Shown here piece by piece: positions 1 to 7,933 of a DNA stretch of 64,000 nucleotides; within the stretch, counting starts at the first letter, position 1, and every line of letters begins with the position of its first letter. The notes under the pieces are model-generated. The model saw nothing but the letters and a program-made list of their open reading frames with translations. It ran no database searches and was not told the origin of the DNA. A program made the position numbers and the translations under genes. This DNA comes from Comamonas denitrificans (GTDB taxonomy: Bacteria > Pseudomonadota > Gammaproteobacteria > Burkholderiales > Burkholderiaceae_C): contig NZ_JAFNME010000006.1 in assembly GCF_017368815.1 (NCBI RefSeq), forward strand, positions 1-64,000, written 5' to 3'.

Positions 1-1249
1 TGCTGGCCGGCGCTGGGTCTGCAGGGGCGGGCTGGCCTGCGTCCGTGGGCAGGACGGGGGCGTTGGCCTCCACCGTCAAAGGCGACGCAGGGGCATCGCC
101 AGCCGTGGCGTTGTCGCCGGGCGTGGGGGGCATGGCGGTTTCGGCGGAAGCGGCCACGCTGCCAGCGGCCGTGGTTGCAGCCGATGCATCGCTGAGTTTT
201 TCCAGCTCTGCCAGGTTGCGTTCAAGCTCTTTGGTGCGGTCATTTTGGGCGGTGGATTGTTTTTCCGCCATGAGCTTGTCTTCGACTTTGGAGGCGGCAG
301 CCCCTTTGGAGAGCGTGAGCTTGTCGGTGGGCGTGGTGGCCGCCGTGGCATCTTCCACCTGTGCTTGCACTTTGCCAGAGGCGCTGCGCTCGGCCTCGCC
401 GACCTGGGCCTGGGTGGTGCGTTCGGCCAATTTGCGGCGATAGGCGTTGAAATCCTTGCTTTGTGTGGCAATGATTCGCCGCGCTTCTTTGGCGCTGGTG
501 CTTTGGGCTTGTTCGGCGTTAGGAATGCTGACCACCGCGCCAGCCTTGATGCGGTTGATATTGCCGTTGATGAACGCGCTGGGGTTGTTGCGCAGCATGG
601 CCACCAGCATTTGGTCCAGCGAGATGCCGGAGATGGCGTGGGCGGCGGCAATGCGCCCTGCGGTGTCCCCCGTGCGCACGGTCACGCTGCTGGTGGCATC
701 GGTTGTCCCCGTTGCTGCTGCGGTGCTGGAGGCGCTGGGCGCTGCAGTGCGCGGTTGTGAGCGGTAGGTTTGCCCTGTTTGGGCTGGTGTGGAGGCTTGT
801 ACGGCGGTGGTGGGTGCGGGGGGTTTTTGCACCGGGGGCGGATCCAGCAGCAGGGTGTAGCCCCGGGTGAGGTTGCCTGCGCTCCAGTTGGCCTGAAGAA
901 TGAGATCAATAAACGGATCATTCACCGGGGAGGTGGTGGTCAGGCGAATTTTTGAACCGCCTTTGGCCGGTGAAATCAGCTCTACGCGAACGTTGCGTGC
1001 CGTAGGGCTCAATTCCATGCCATGGGCTTGAAAGACATCGGGCGAGGCCAGCGTGGCTTGCAGTGAACCGGCTTCGGCTGCCGTGATTTGGGTAATATCA
1101 ATTTCAGCGCGAAGGGGTTCGCCCAGATGCGACTGCACATGAATGGCACCCAGCGAGAGTGCGGCGGCAGGGCTGGCCATGAATGCAGTGCATAGGCTGA
1201 GGGCAGAGGCAAGGGCAGAAAATTTCCAGCGGTGCATAGTTGTGTTCAT
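1..1249 (-). CDS. fimV: FimV/HubP-family peptidoglycan-binding protein, N-terminal part (C-terminus outside window)
   Basis: About 416 codons lie in the window and the gene runs off the left edge. A signal peptide of about 30 residues is followed by the FimV opening LSLGAIHVQSHLGEPLRAEI (residues 31-50). A LysM-like domain spans about residues 189-243 (begins SVTVRTGDTAGRI), then an Ala/Thr-rich low-complexity linker continues past position 1. FimV/HubP proteins are inner-membrane polar organisers that bind peptidoglycan and support type IV pili and polar flagella. The start at 1249 opens MNTTMHRW; an in-frame ATG at 1237 is an alternative. It lies downstream of asd, a common order in Burkholderiales, but has its own candidate promoter and is separated from asd by a strong terminator. 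Confidence 0.9.
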   Translation of the reverse strand, partial: MNTTMHRWKFSALASALSLCTAFMASPAAALSLGAIHVQSHLGEPLRAEIDITQITAAEAGSLQATLASPDVFQAHGMELSPTARNVRVELISPAKGGSKIRLTTTSPVNDPFIDLILQANWSAGNLTRGYTLLLDPPPVQKPPAPTTAVQASTPAQTGQTYRSQPRTAAPSASSTAAATGTTDATSSVTVRTGDTAGRIAAAHAISGISLDQMLVAMLRNNPSAFINGNINRIKAGAVVSIPNAEQAQSTSAKEARRIIATQSKDFNAYRRKLAERTTQAQVGEAERSASGKVQAQVEDATAATTPTDKLTLSKGAAASKVEDKLMAEKQSTAQNDRTKELERNLAELEKLSDASAATTAAGSVAASAETAMPPTPGDNATAGDAPASPLTVEANAPVLPTDAGQPAPADPAPAS

Positions 1250-1351
1250 ATCCCGGTCATCAACCGCTGGGCAGCGGCAAGTGTTTTGGTAGCTGTGTAA
1301 GACGCGCAGCTCTGTCCCCTGTCGCTGCAGCGACGGGATGAATAAAACGCG

Positions 1352-1381
1352 ATTATGGCGACGCACAATCTGTTTGCTCAA
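1352..1381 (-). promoter_or_regulatory. Candidate sigma-70 promoter of fimV
   Basis: On the minus strand TTGAGC (1381-1376) and CATAAT (1357-1352) are separated by 18 bp, about 105 bp before the fimV start. Downstream, in the predicted leader, lies the perfect 14-bp palindrome GTCGCTGCAGCGAC at 1321-1334, which could form a hairpin in the mRNA. Its role is unknown. Confidence 0.5.
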
Positions 1382-1464
1382 GAATACGTACTGCCCTTGC
1401 CGCTTAGTCAGGAGAAAAGCCGGGATTGTTGCAGCTAAAACACAAGATGTTTTCTTTTATTAAC

Positions 1465-1491
1465 AAAAAAGGAGGGGCTCAACCCCTCCTT
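1465..1491 (-). terminator. Rho-independent terminator of asd
   Basis: A 9-bp perfect stem (1469-1477 with 1483-1491, AAGGAGGGG and its complement) has a 5-nt loop and is followed on the minus strand by a run of six T. It sits 22 bp after the asd stop codon and should insulate fimV. Confidence 0.9.
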
Positions 1492-1513
1492 GTTGCCTGA
1501 CTTGGCCCGTGCT

Positions 1514-2626
1514 TTATGCCTTGAGCAAGATGCGCAGCATGCGGCGCAGCGGCTCGGCCGCACCCCACAGCAGTTGGTCGCCAATCACAAAGGCCGACAG
1601 GTACTGTGGCCCCATGTTCAGCTTGCGCACGCGGCCCACGCCCACTTGCAGGCCGCCGGTGATGCTGGCCGGGGTGAGCTCTTGCACGGTCAGGGCGCGG
1701 TCGTTGGCGACGAATTTCACCCAGGGGTTGCCCGCTTGGATGAGTGCTTCAATCTCGGCCAGGGGCAGGTCTTTTTTCAGCTTCAGCGTCAGGGCCAGCG
1801 AGTGGCAGCGCATGGCGCCGATGCGCACGCACAGACCATCGACGGGGATGGTGGTGGGGGTGCCCAAAATTTTGTTCACCTCGGCCTGGCCCTTCCACTC
1901 TTCTTTGGACTGGCCGTTGTCCAGTTGGGAGTCAATCCAGGGAATCAGGCCACCGGCCAGCGGAGCGCCAAAGAACTCGGTCGGTACATCGTGGCGAATG
2001 GTGTGCGCCACCTGGCGGTCGATTTCCAAAATAGCCGATGCGGGGGTGGCCAGCTTGTCGGCCACGGCGTTGTGGATAACGCCCATGCCTTTGAGCAGTT
2101 CGCGCATGTGGTTGGCCCCACCGCCCGAAGCAGCTTGGTAGGTCATGGAGCTGACCCATTCGACCAACCCGGCCTTGAACAGGCTGCCCACGCCCATCAG
2201 CAAGATGGAGTTGGTGCAGTTGCCGCCAATCCAGTTTTTGCCGCCAGCGGCCAGTTTTTGCTCGATCAAATCCTGGTTCACGGGGTCGAGGACGATGACC
2301 GCATCGTCCTTCATGCGCAGCGCCGAGGCGGCATCAATCCAGTGCCCATTCCAACCGGCGGCACGAATTTTGGGGAACACTTCGTTGGTGTAGTCGCCAC
2401 CCTGGCAGGTGATGACGATGTCGCATTTGGCCAGCTCGGCAATGTCGTGGGCATCTTTGAGCTGGGTGTGCGTTGTGGCCATGGCCGGGGCTGGGCCACC
2501 GGCGTTGGAGGTGGAGAAGAACACCGGTTCAATCAGGTCAAAGTCACCCTCGGCCTGCATGCGCTCCATCAAAACGGAGCCGACCATGCCGCGCCAGCCA
2601 ACCAGGCCTACCAATTGCTTGCTCAT
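1514..2626 (-). CDS. asd: Aspartate-semialdehyde dehydrogenase
   Basis: This enzyme reduces aspartyl phosphate to aspartate semialdehyde with NADPH, the branch point to lysine/diaminopimelate and to threonine, methionine and isoleucine. The 370-residue length fits the gammaproteobacterial-type Asd. Visible features are the N-terminal nucleotide-binding loop [11 protein letters not shown] (7-17) and the catalytic cysteine in GGNCTNS (C137). An AAAGGG Shine-Dalgarno precedes the ATG at 2626. A strong terminator follows it. It is preceded by a leader ORF rich in Thr and Ile codons and by competing hairpins (2646-2834), so expression may respond to charged tRNA-Thr and tRNA-Ile. The later threonine-branch genes hom and thrC lie about 5.5 kb away on the other strand. 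Confidence 0.96.
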   Translation of the reverse strand: MSKQLVGLVGWRGMVGSVLMERMQAEGDFDLIEPVFFSTSNAGGPAPAMATTHTQLKDAHDIAELAKCDIVITCQGGDYTNEVFPKIRAAGWNGHWIDAASALRMKDDAVIVLDPVNQDLIEQKLAAGGKNWIGGNCTNSILLMGVGSLFKAGLVEWVSSMTYQAASGGGANHMRELLKGMGVIHNAVADKLATPASAILEIDRQVAHTIRHDVPTEFFGAPLAGGLIPWIDSQLDNGQSKEEWKGQAEVNKILGTPTTIPVDGLCVRIGAMRCHSLALTLKLKKDLPLAEIEALIQAGNPWVKFVANDRALTVQELTPASITGGLQVGVGRVRKLNMGPQYLSAFVIGDQLLWGAAEPLRRMLRILLKA

Positions 2627-2645
2627 AAATTGCCCTTTCGTGTGT

Positions 2646-2720
2646 GAAAACAGGTGTGAAAACGGCCGTCTGTTTTCGTCCGGCTCGCCGGGCCGGTTCT
2701 ACGGGCACACGACGAACCGG
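2646..2720 (-). promoter_or_regulatory. Candidate attenuator hairpins in the asd leader RNA
   Basis: Reading the minus strand after the leader-peptide stop codon, segment A (2720-2714, CCGGTTC) can pair with segment B (2699-2693, GAACCGG). Segment B overlaps the first arm of a second stem, CCGGC (2696-2692) with GCCGG (2684-2680), so the two stems exclude each other. A third inverted repeat, GAAAACAG (2677-2670) with CTGTTTTC (2653-2646), follows just before the asd ribosome-binding site. The geometry resembles an attenuator. There is no long U-run, so the final step could be Rho-dependent or act on translation. Confidence 0.55.
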
Positions 2721-2726
2721 GTTGGA

Positions 2727-2834
2727 TCAGCCGGTAATCGTGGTGGTTGTAATGGTGGCACGCACCGCAGTGCCCAGCAGGGGCTGCTGGACAGAGAGAA
2801 GGATGGGGTGCGTGGAGAACATAACGGCATGCAT
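2727..2834 (-). CDS. Putative Thr/Ile-rich leader peptide of asd (35 aa)
   Basis: A 36-codon ORF on the minus strand ends in ATITTTTITG-stop. It has eight consecutive Thr or Ile codons (six Thr, two Ile) placed directly before the final Gly and the stop. This closely resembles the E. coli thrL leader, whose Thr/Ile run senses aminoacyl-tRNA supply for the thr operon. It lies about 100 bp upstream of asd in the same direction, and mutually exclusive hairpins follow it. Two further short hairpins (2757-2774 and 2775-2789) fall inside the leader coding sequence. The start may be 2834 (MHAV) or the in-frame ATG at 2822; neither has a strong Shine-Dalgarno. The function is inferred from the codon run and position. 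Confidence 0.7.
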   Translation of the reverse strand: MHAVMFSTHPILLSVQQPLLGTAVRATITTTTITG

Positions 2835-2954
2835 TCTAGAGGAAACCCTGGGCGGCAGAATATCCACTATGGCGGTATCAATCGTCGAAATGACGAAAAA
2901 ACCCCGTTAATTTTGCCGAATTGCAAATTGCAGCGCCCACTGGCCCTGGACGAT

Positions 2955-3356
2955 CTAGCGCAAAAAGCTGTAAATGCCCAGTCCCAGCGTACTGCCTGCA
3001 AGAATGGCGCAGGCCCAGGCCAAGCGGGTGGCACCGGTGCGCAACAAGCCCACGGTTTCTACGATGCGGGCTTGTTGCTCGGCCATTTGCTCGATCACGG
3101 CAGCGCTGGCTTGCTGGGCGTGTTCCAACTGGTCGATGCGCTTTTGCAATTGGATGATGTGTTGCAAGGCCAGCTCACCAGCATCGGCCGGCGTGCTGGT
3201 GACGGCCGATGAGGCGGGGCTGGGCGCGGGTGCCGCATCGTTTTGGGCCGGTGCTTTTTTCAGCAGCCCTTTGGCGGTTTTAATGACACTGGGGGCCGCT
3301 TCAATGACATCACCCCAGGGCACCATCTTCAGTGCCGTGATCCAAGGGATGGCCAT
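2955..3356 (-). CDS. Hypothetical coiled-coil protein with C-terminal membrane anchor
   Basis: The 133-residue protein is not one I recognise. It has a basic, amphipathic N-terminus, an Ala/Pro-rich linker (about 35-57), and a predicted coiled coil rich in Gln, Glu and Ala (about 60-105). One C-terminal transmembrane segment (about 108-130, AWACAILAGSTLGLGIYSFL) ends one residue before the C-terminus, so it looks tail-anchored with the bulk in the cytoplasm. It starts 3 bp after the phoH stop codon and is very probably co-transcribed with phoH. No catalytic motif is visible. Confidence 0.7.
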   Translation of the reverse strand: MAIPWITALKMVPWGDVIEAAPSVIKTAKGLLKKAPAQNDAAPAPSPASSAVTSTPADAGELALQHIIQLQKRIDQLEHAQQASAAVIEQMAEQQARIVETVGLLRTGATRLAWACAILAGSTLGLGIYSFLR

Positions 3357-3359
3357 GGC

Positions 3360-5156
3360 TTACAGCACCTCGCTGGCAAAGTCGGCCAGGCGTGAGCGCT
3401 CGCCCCGCGCCAACTGGATGTGGCCGCCGTGCTGCCAGCCCTTGAAGCGATCGACCACGTAGGTCAGGCCCGAGCTGCCTTCGGTGAGGTAGGGCGTATC
3501 AATCTGCGCCAGGTTGCCCATGCAGACGATTTTGGTGCCTGGCCCGGCGCGGGTGATTAGCGTTTTCATCTGCTTGGGCGTGAGGTTTTGCGCCTCGTCG
3601 ATGATGACGAATTTATTTAAAAAAGTGCGCCCACGCATGAAGTTCAAGCTCTTGATTTTGATGCGGCTGCGGATCAGGTCGGTGGTTGCTGAGCGCCCCC
3701 ACTCGTGCCCATTGCCGCCGCTGCCTTTGGCCAAAAACTCCAGGTTGTCGTCCAAGGCGCCCATCCAGGGGCCCATTTTTTCTTCCTCGGTGCCGGGCAG
3801 AAAGCCGATGTCCTCGCCCACGCTGACGGTGGCGCGGGTCATGATGATTTCGCTGTAGCGGCGGCTGTCGAGCACTTGGGCCAAGCCGGCCGCCAGCGTC
3901 AGCAGCGTTTTGCCCGTGCCGGCCTGGCCGGTCATGGTGACAAAGTCCACCTCGGGGTCCATCAGCAGGTTGAGCGCAAAATTTTGCTCCCGGTTGCGGG
4001 CATTCACCCCCCAGACGTTGTGCTTGGCGCTGCCGTAGTCGCGCAGCACTTCCAGCACAGCGGTGTCACCGCGCAGCTCAACCACGCGGGCGTACAGGCT
4101 GGGCTCGCTGGGCGCTTCAAAATAAACAAACTGGTTGATGAGCAGTTGGTCGGTCATCGGCCCGCGCAGGCTGTAAAAGCTGCTATTTCCTTCTTGCCAG
4201 CTTTGCACGTCCTTGGCTTTGCGCCAAAAGTCCAGAGGCAGGGCCAGTGCGCCGGTGTAGAGCAAGTCGTTGTCGTCCAGCACCTTGTCGTTGTGGTAAT
4301 CCTCGGCGGGCACCCCCAGGGCACGGGCTTTGACGCGCATGTTGATGTCTTTGGACACCAGCAACACCTCGCGGCCTTGGCTTTCTTGCTCGCGCAGGGC
4401 TTGCACCACGCCCAGAATTTGGTTGTCCGCCTTGCCCTGGGGCAGCGACAGCGGCAAGGTGTAGTGCAGCGGCACGGTCTGGAAAAACAGTTGGCCCGTC
4501 ACGCCCTTGGTGCCGGTGGCATCCAGCTTCAGCCCGGCGGCCAGATCGGTGTTTTTGTGGGCTTCGACCAAGGCATCCAGGGTGCGGCTGACCTGGCGGC
4601 CATTGCGGGCCACTTCGGTGCCACCGCGCTTGTGGCTGTCCAGCTCTTCGAGCACCACCATGGGCAGGAAGATGTCGTGCTCTTGAAAGCGAAACAAGCA
4701 GGTGGGGTCGTGCAGCAGAACGTTGGTGTCCAGAACAAATAAGCAGCGCTTTGCGCCGCGTTTGCTTGGTTTTTGGATAGTTTTATTGCTATTTTGCTTG
4801 TTATTACTAGCGGAGACAGCTTCTTTTTTTTCTGCTTTGGGTGCGCTGCGCTGGTGATTGGCGCTGGGTGCGGTCGGGCGAGCGGCTGCGGTCACGGTTG
4901 CAGTTGCGGCTGTCTTTGGGGCCGCTGCAGGGGCTGTGGCTACGGTCGGCGTTGCAGCGCCCTGGGCGCGCAATTCGGCCAAGCCTTGGGCCGCCGCCGT
5001 GGTGGCCGCGCTGGCGGCGCTGGTTTTGTCCGCACTGGTTTTTGCAGTGGAGGCCGTGGCGCGGGTTTTGGCAGCAGGCGTGGCCGCTTCGCTCTGGTCG
5101 GGGCTGAGGCGGGCGGCGCGTTTTTTCGGGGCGGGAGGCAGGGGCATGGTGTTCAC
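3360..5156 (-). CDS. PIN domain-PhoH ATPase fusion protein (PhoH2/YlaK type)
   Basis: The 598-residue protein joins a PIN ribonuclease-like domain to a PhoH-type P-loop ATPase, an arrangement linked to RNA unwinding and cleavage in the PhoH2 family. Residues 1-135 are a disordered Ala/Thr-rich extension. The PIN domain begins near 137 (CLFVLDTNVLLHD, with acidic D143 and EELD at 170-173). The ATPase has Walker A TGQAGTGKT (409-417) and Walker B FVIIDEAQN (516-524). The linker around residues 113-122 corresponds to DNA (about 4795-4825) that resembles the dispersed intergenic repeat of this genome. It lies between a peroxiredoxin upstream and the small membrane protein downstream. The biological target cannot be read from the sequence. 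Confidence 0.92.
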   Translation of the reverse strand: MNTMPLPPAPKKRAARLSPDQSEAATPAAKTRATASTAKTSADKTSAASAATTAAAQGLAELRAQGAATPTVATAPAAAPKTAATATVTAAARPTAPSANHQRSAPKAEKKEAVSASNNKQNSNKTIQKPSKRGAKRCLFVLDTNVLLHDPTCLFRFQEHDIFLPMVVLEELDSHKRGGTEVARNGRQVSRTLDALVEAHKNTDLAAGLKLDATGTKGVTGQLFFQTVPLHYTLPLSLPQGKADNQILGVVQALREQESQGREVLLVSKDINMRVKARALGVPAEDYHNDKVLDDNDLLYTGALALPLDFWRKAKDVQSWQEGNSSFYSLRGPMTDQLLINQFVYFEAPSEPSLYARVVELRGDTAVLEVLRDYGSAKHNVWGVNARNREQNFALNLLMDPEVDFVTMTGQAGTGKTLLTLAAGLAQVLDSRRYSEIIMTRATVSVGEDIGFLPGTEEEKMGPWMGALDDNLEFLAKGSGGNGHEWGRSATTDLIRSRIKIKSLNFMRGRTFLNKFVIIDEAQNLTPKQMKTLITRAGPGTKIVCMGNLAQIDTPYLTEGSSGLTYVVDRFKGWQHGGHIQLARGERSRLADFASEVL

Positions 5157-5171
5157 CTGTTGAAAAACAAT

Positions 5172-5201
5172 ACAGCCGCCAAGGCAGGGCCCGGCGGCTG
5201 T
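5172..5201 (-). terminator. Probable terminator after the peroxiredoxin gene
   Basis: A 9-bp perfect stem (ACAGCCGCC with GGCGGCTGT, 5172-5180 and 5193-5201) is followed on the minus strand by ATTGTTTTT. It lies between the peroxiredoxin stop codon and the phoH start, so phoH is probably not fully dependent on upstream transcription. Confidence 0.65.
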
Positions 5202-5290
5202 GTTGGGTGTGCGAAGGGGCTTGAGCCCATTATGCAGCGCTTAGGCCGGGGTGATGCCCGCCGATTAACGCGCCTGTTTTACACGCCTGT

Positions 5291-5788
5291 TTATGCGGCA
5301 ACCGCTTGTTTGGCGCTGGCTTTATTCAGGGCTTTGACGGCTTTCAAGACTTCCTCGACGTGGCCAGGCACTTTCAGGCCGCGCCACTCTTGCACCAGGA
5401 TGCCGTCGGCATTGACCAAAAAGGTCGAGCGCTCAATGCCTTTGACCTTTTTGCCGTACATGATTTTGTTTTTCACTACGCCAAACATATGACACATTTT
5501 TTCTTCGGTATCGGCGATGAGTTCAAAGGGCAGTTCCAGCTTTTCTTTGAATTCATCGTGCGATTTCATGTTGTCGCGAGACACACCGAAAATAATGGCC
5601 CCGGCTTTTTCAAATTCCTTGAATTTGTCGCGAAACTGCATGGCCTCGGTGGTGCAGCCCGGAGTGTTGTCCTTGGGGTAGAAGTACAGAATAAAGGTTT
5701 GACCATTGTGGGAGGTATTGGTCACCTTCACGCCCCCGGTTGCGTTTGCTTCAAATTCGGGAAGGGGTTTATTAACAACAATCGCCAT
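5291..5788 (-). CDS. bcp: Peroxiredoxin, Bcp/PrxQ group
   Basis: This thiol peroxidase reduces hydrogen peroxide and organic hydroperoxides in the cytoplasm, usually with thioredoxin. The 165-residue protein has the peroxidatic motif PKDNTPGCTTEA with C45. In E. coli Bcp the resolving cysteine is five residues later; here that position is Met (M50), and the only other cysteine is C99 in EEKMCHMF. It may therefore work as a 1-Cys enzyme or use C99. The start at 5788 gives MAIVVNKPLPEF. A 176-bp upstream region separates it from the next minus-strand gene. Confidence 0.9.
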   Translation of the reverse strand: MAIVVNKPLPEFEANATGGVKVTNTSHNGQTFILYFYPKDNTPGCTTEAMQFRDKFKEFEKAGAIIFGVSRDNMKSHDEFKEKLELPFELIADTEEKMCHMFGVVKNKIMYGKKVKGIERSTFLVNADGILVQEWRGLKVPGHVEEVLKAVKALNKASAKQAVAA

Positions 5789-5964
5789 GCGCCTATCTCT
5801 CAGGTGTAGTTCTTAAAAAACCGAGGGGCTTGGCAAAAACAGTATTGTTTTTATTTTTTTGCCATTTATTACGTTCATCACGCTGATTAAAACGATCATT
5901 GCCCCTCGACCGCAACCTGTAATTGTACCTTCAAGCGTAGGTTTTGACTAGGGGCGTTCCGATA

Positions 5965-6342
5965 CTACCCTAAAACCAGTGCTGCCAACACTTTCCGGCC
6001 TTCCATGGCCAAAACGTTGTAAGTGCGCAGGGCCGCTGGGGTGTCCATGGTTTCTACGCCGATGCGTTGTTGCATGAAAGGCTGCAGCCAGCTGGGGTGG
6101 CAAAACTGCAGGCGCGGGCCGCTGCCCAGCAGGAGCACTTCCACCCCTGGGCATTGGTGGGCCAGCGCTTGCAAGGCGCTGGCATTGAGATCACTGAAGC
6201 GGGCGCAATCCCAGGCTTGCAGCAGGCCGCTGCTGCCAATGAGCAGGCTGGTGGTGTGCCGGGTTTTGTTCACTTCGAGCCAGCCGGGGCCGTAGCCGGT
6301 GATCAGTTGCAGGTCATCGGCGCGTTCGGCTTTGAATTTCAT
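5965..6342 (-). CDS. Mth938-like (DUF498/COG3737) domain protein
   Basis: The 125-residue protein matches the Mth938 fold family by its overall pattern. It has an N-terminal strand with ITGYGPGWLEVN, a central block GVEVLLLGSGPRLQF, and a C-terminal RTYNVLAMEGRKVLAAL. Human NDUFAF3 is a distant relative, but the bacterial function is unassigned. The start at 6342 gives MKFKAERADD; the same frame stays open far upstream only because it lies antisense to the aminotransferase gene. It is divergent from that aminotransferase gene across about 150 bp. Confidence 0.85.
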   Translation of the reverse strand: MKFKAERADDLQLITGYGPGWLEVNKTRHTTSLLIGSSGLLQAWDCARFSDLNASALQALAHQCPGVEVLLLGSGPRLQFCHPSWLQPFMQQRIGVETMDTPAALRTYNVLAMEGRKVLAALVLG

Positions 6343-6495
6343 GGGGCATTCCTTGGTGATTTTTTGGCAATTTGGCGAAGGTGCGCCCCCCGTTTGGCGT
6401 GGGCGGGCACGCTGGGGGCGGTGCTTTCTTGTGGTCAAATTATGCGTTTCCCCGCGATGCACTGGGCGCAGTGGGGCTGCTAAAGGTGAAGTGCT

Positions 6496-7767
6496 ATGAG
6501 GACTGTGACCAAATCCGCCAAACTGGCCAACGTCTGCTACGACATTCGGGGCCCCATCATGGATGCGGCCAAGAAGATGGAAGACGATGGGCAAAAGATC
6601 ATCAAGCTCAATATCGGTAACTTGGCTGTGTTTGGCTTTGATGCCCCGGAGGAGGTGCAGCAGGACATGATCCGCAACCTGCCCAACTCGGCGGGGTATT
6701 CGGACAGCAAGGGCATTTTTGCCGCCCGCAAGGCCGTCATGCACGAAACCCAAAAGCAGGGCATCAAGGGCGTGACGCTGGATGATATTTACCTGGGCAA
6801 TGGTGCTTCTGAATTGATCAGCATGGCCACCAACGCGCTGCTGGACAACGGCGATGAGCTGCTGCTGCCTGCGCCCGACTATCCGCTGTGGACGGCGGCG
6901 ACCAGCCTCTCGGGCGGCACACCGGTGCACTATGTGTGCGATGAGGCCAATGGCTGGATGCCCAATCTGGCCGACATCCGCAGCAAGGTCACGCCGCGCA
7001 CCAAGGGGATTGTGGTGATCAACCCCAACAACCCCACCGGCGCTTTGTACAGCCGCGAGCTGCTGCAAGGCATTGTCGAAATTGCCCGCGAGCACGGGCT
7101 GGTGATTTTTGCCGACGAGGTGTACGACAAAGTGCTCTACGACGGCGCGGTACACACGCCGCTGGCCAGCCTGTCGGCCGATGTGCTGACGCTGACGTTC
7201 AATTCGCTCTCCAAAGCCTACCGCTCCTGCGGCTACCGGGCTGGCTGGATGGTGGTCTCGGGTGATAAAAAACTGGCCAAGGATTACATCGAGGGCTTGA
7301 ACATGCTCTCGAACATGCGCCTGTGCGCCAACGTGCCAGGGCAGTGGGCGGTGCAGACGGCGCTGGGTGGTTACCAAAGCATCAACGACCTGATTTGCGA
7401 AGGCGGCCGCCTGCGCCAGCAGCGCGATTTGGCCTATGAGCTGATCAATGCGATTCCTGGCGTGTCGTGCGTCAAGCCACAGGGGGCGCTGTACATGTTT
7501 CCGCGCCTGGACCCCGAGATTTACCCGATTAAGGACGACCAGGAGTTTTTCCTGGAAGTGCTGCAAGAAACCAAGGTGATGCTGGTGCAGGGCACGGGCT
7601 TTAACTGGCCGCACCCGGACCACTTTCGCATTGTCTTTTTGCCGCACGAGGCCGATCTGCGCGAGGCGATCAACCGCCTGGCCGATTTTCTGGCCAGGTA
7701 CCGCCTGCGCATGGGCACCGACAAGCTGCTGGCCAAACCGGCAAAAAAAACCAAGGCCGAGGCCTAA
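6496..7767 (+). CDS. alaA: Alanine/glutamate-pyruvate-type PLP aminotransferase
   Basis: A fold-type I aminotransferase of 423 residues, close in pattern to E. coli AlaA, which makes alanine from pyruvate with glutamate. Visible elements are the substrate-side loop IGNLAVFGF, the NPNNPTGALYS motif, the DEVYDKVLY segment and the PLP lysine in FNSLSKAYRSCGYRAGW. The start MRTVTKSAK follows AAGGTGAAG about 7 bp upstream. It is followed by hom and thrC on the same strand, so a role near aspartate-family metabolism is possible, but the sequence does not decide the substrate. Its TAA stop codon (7765-7767) is also the left target duplication of a MITE. Confidence 0.88.
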   Translation: MRTVTKSAKLANVCYDIRGPIMDAAKKMEDDGQKIIKLNIGNLAVFGFDAPEEVQQDMIRNLPNSAGYSDSKGIFAARKAVMHETQKQGIKGVTLDDIYLGNGASELISMATNALLDNGDELLLPAPDYPLWTAATSLSGGTPVHYVCDEANGWMPNLADIRSKVTPRTKGIVVINPNNPTGALYSRELLQGIVEIAREHGLVIFADEVYDKVLYDGAVHTPLASLSADVLTLTFNSLSKAYRSCGYRAGWMVVSGDKKLAKDYIEGLNMLSNMRLCANVPGQWAVQTALGGYQSINDLICEGGRLRQQRDLAYELINAIPGVSCVKPQGALYMFPRLDPEIYPIKDDQEFFLEVLQETKVMLVQGTGFNWPHPDHFRIVFLPHEADLREAINRLADFLARYRLRMGTDKLLAKPAKKTKAEA

Positions 7768-7927
7768 GAACGTGTTCACGATCTCCTCATGGGTGTGCGG
7801 GCGCGGCTTCGGGCGGTCTGCGTCGTTGCAAATCCTCGCAATAGCCAAGCTGTTGCTGTGGTTTGCGCCTCGCAACCCATCCCGATCCGCATCCCCCACA
7901 CCTTCATTCGAGATCATGAACACGTTC
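7768..7927. mobile_element. 160-bp MITE, copy A
   Basis: A non-coding element has 18-bp terminal inverted repeats (GAACGTGTTCAYGATCTC and its complement), with imperfect inverted similarity continuing inward so that most of it can fold on itself. It is flanked by TAA on both sides (7765-7767 and 7928-7930), consistent with a 3-bp target duplication as in some IS5-family groups. The left TAA is the stop codon of the aminotransferase gene. A copy in inverted orientation at 30157-30316 differs at only three positions. No parent transposase is in the window. Confidence 0.88.
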
Positions 7928-7933
7928 TAAAAC

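Noticed and set aside
1490-2647. A 385-codon plus-strand frame over asd.
   Set aside because: Antisense shadow of a high-GC gene; rich in His, Gln and Val as such shadows usually are.
2644-2910. A plus-strand open frame upstream of asd.
   Set aside because: It is the complement of the leader and hairpin region; its Val run is the mirror of the Thr codons. No ribosome-binding site or homology pattern.
5965-7923. A 652-codon open frame on the minus strand across the aminotransferase gene.
   Set aside because: It is antisense to a clear PLP aminotransferase and reads through the MITE; only its last 125 codons (the Mth938-like protein) have family resemblance.
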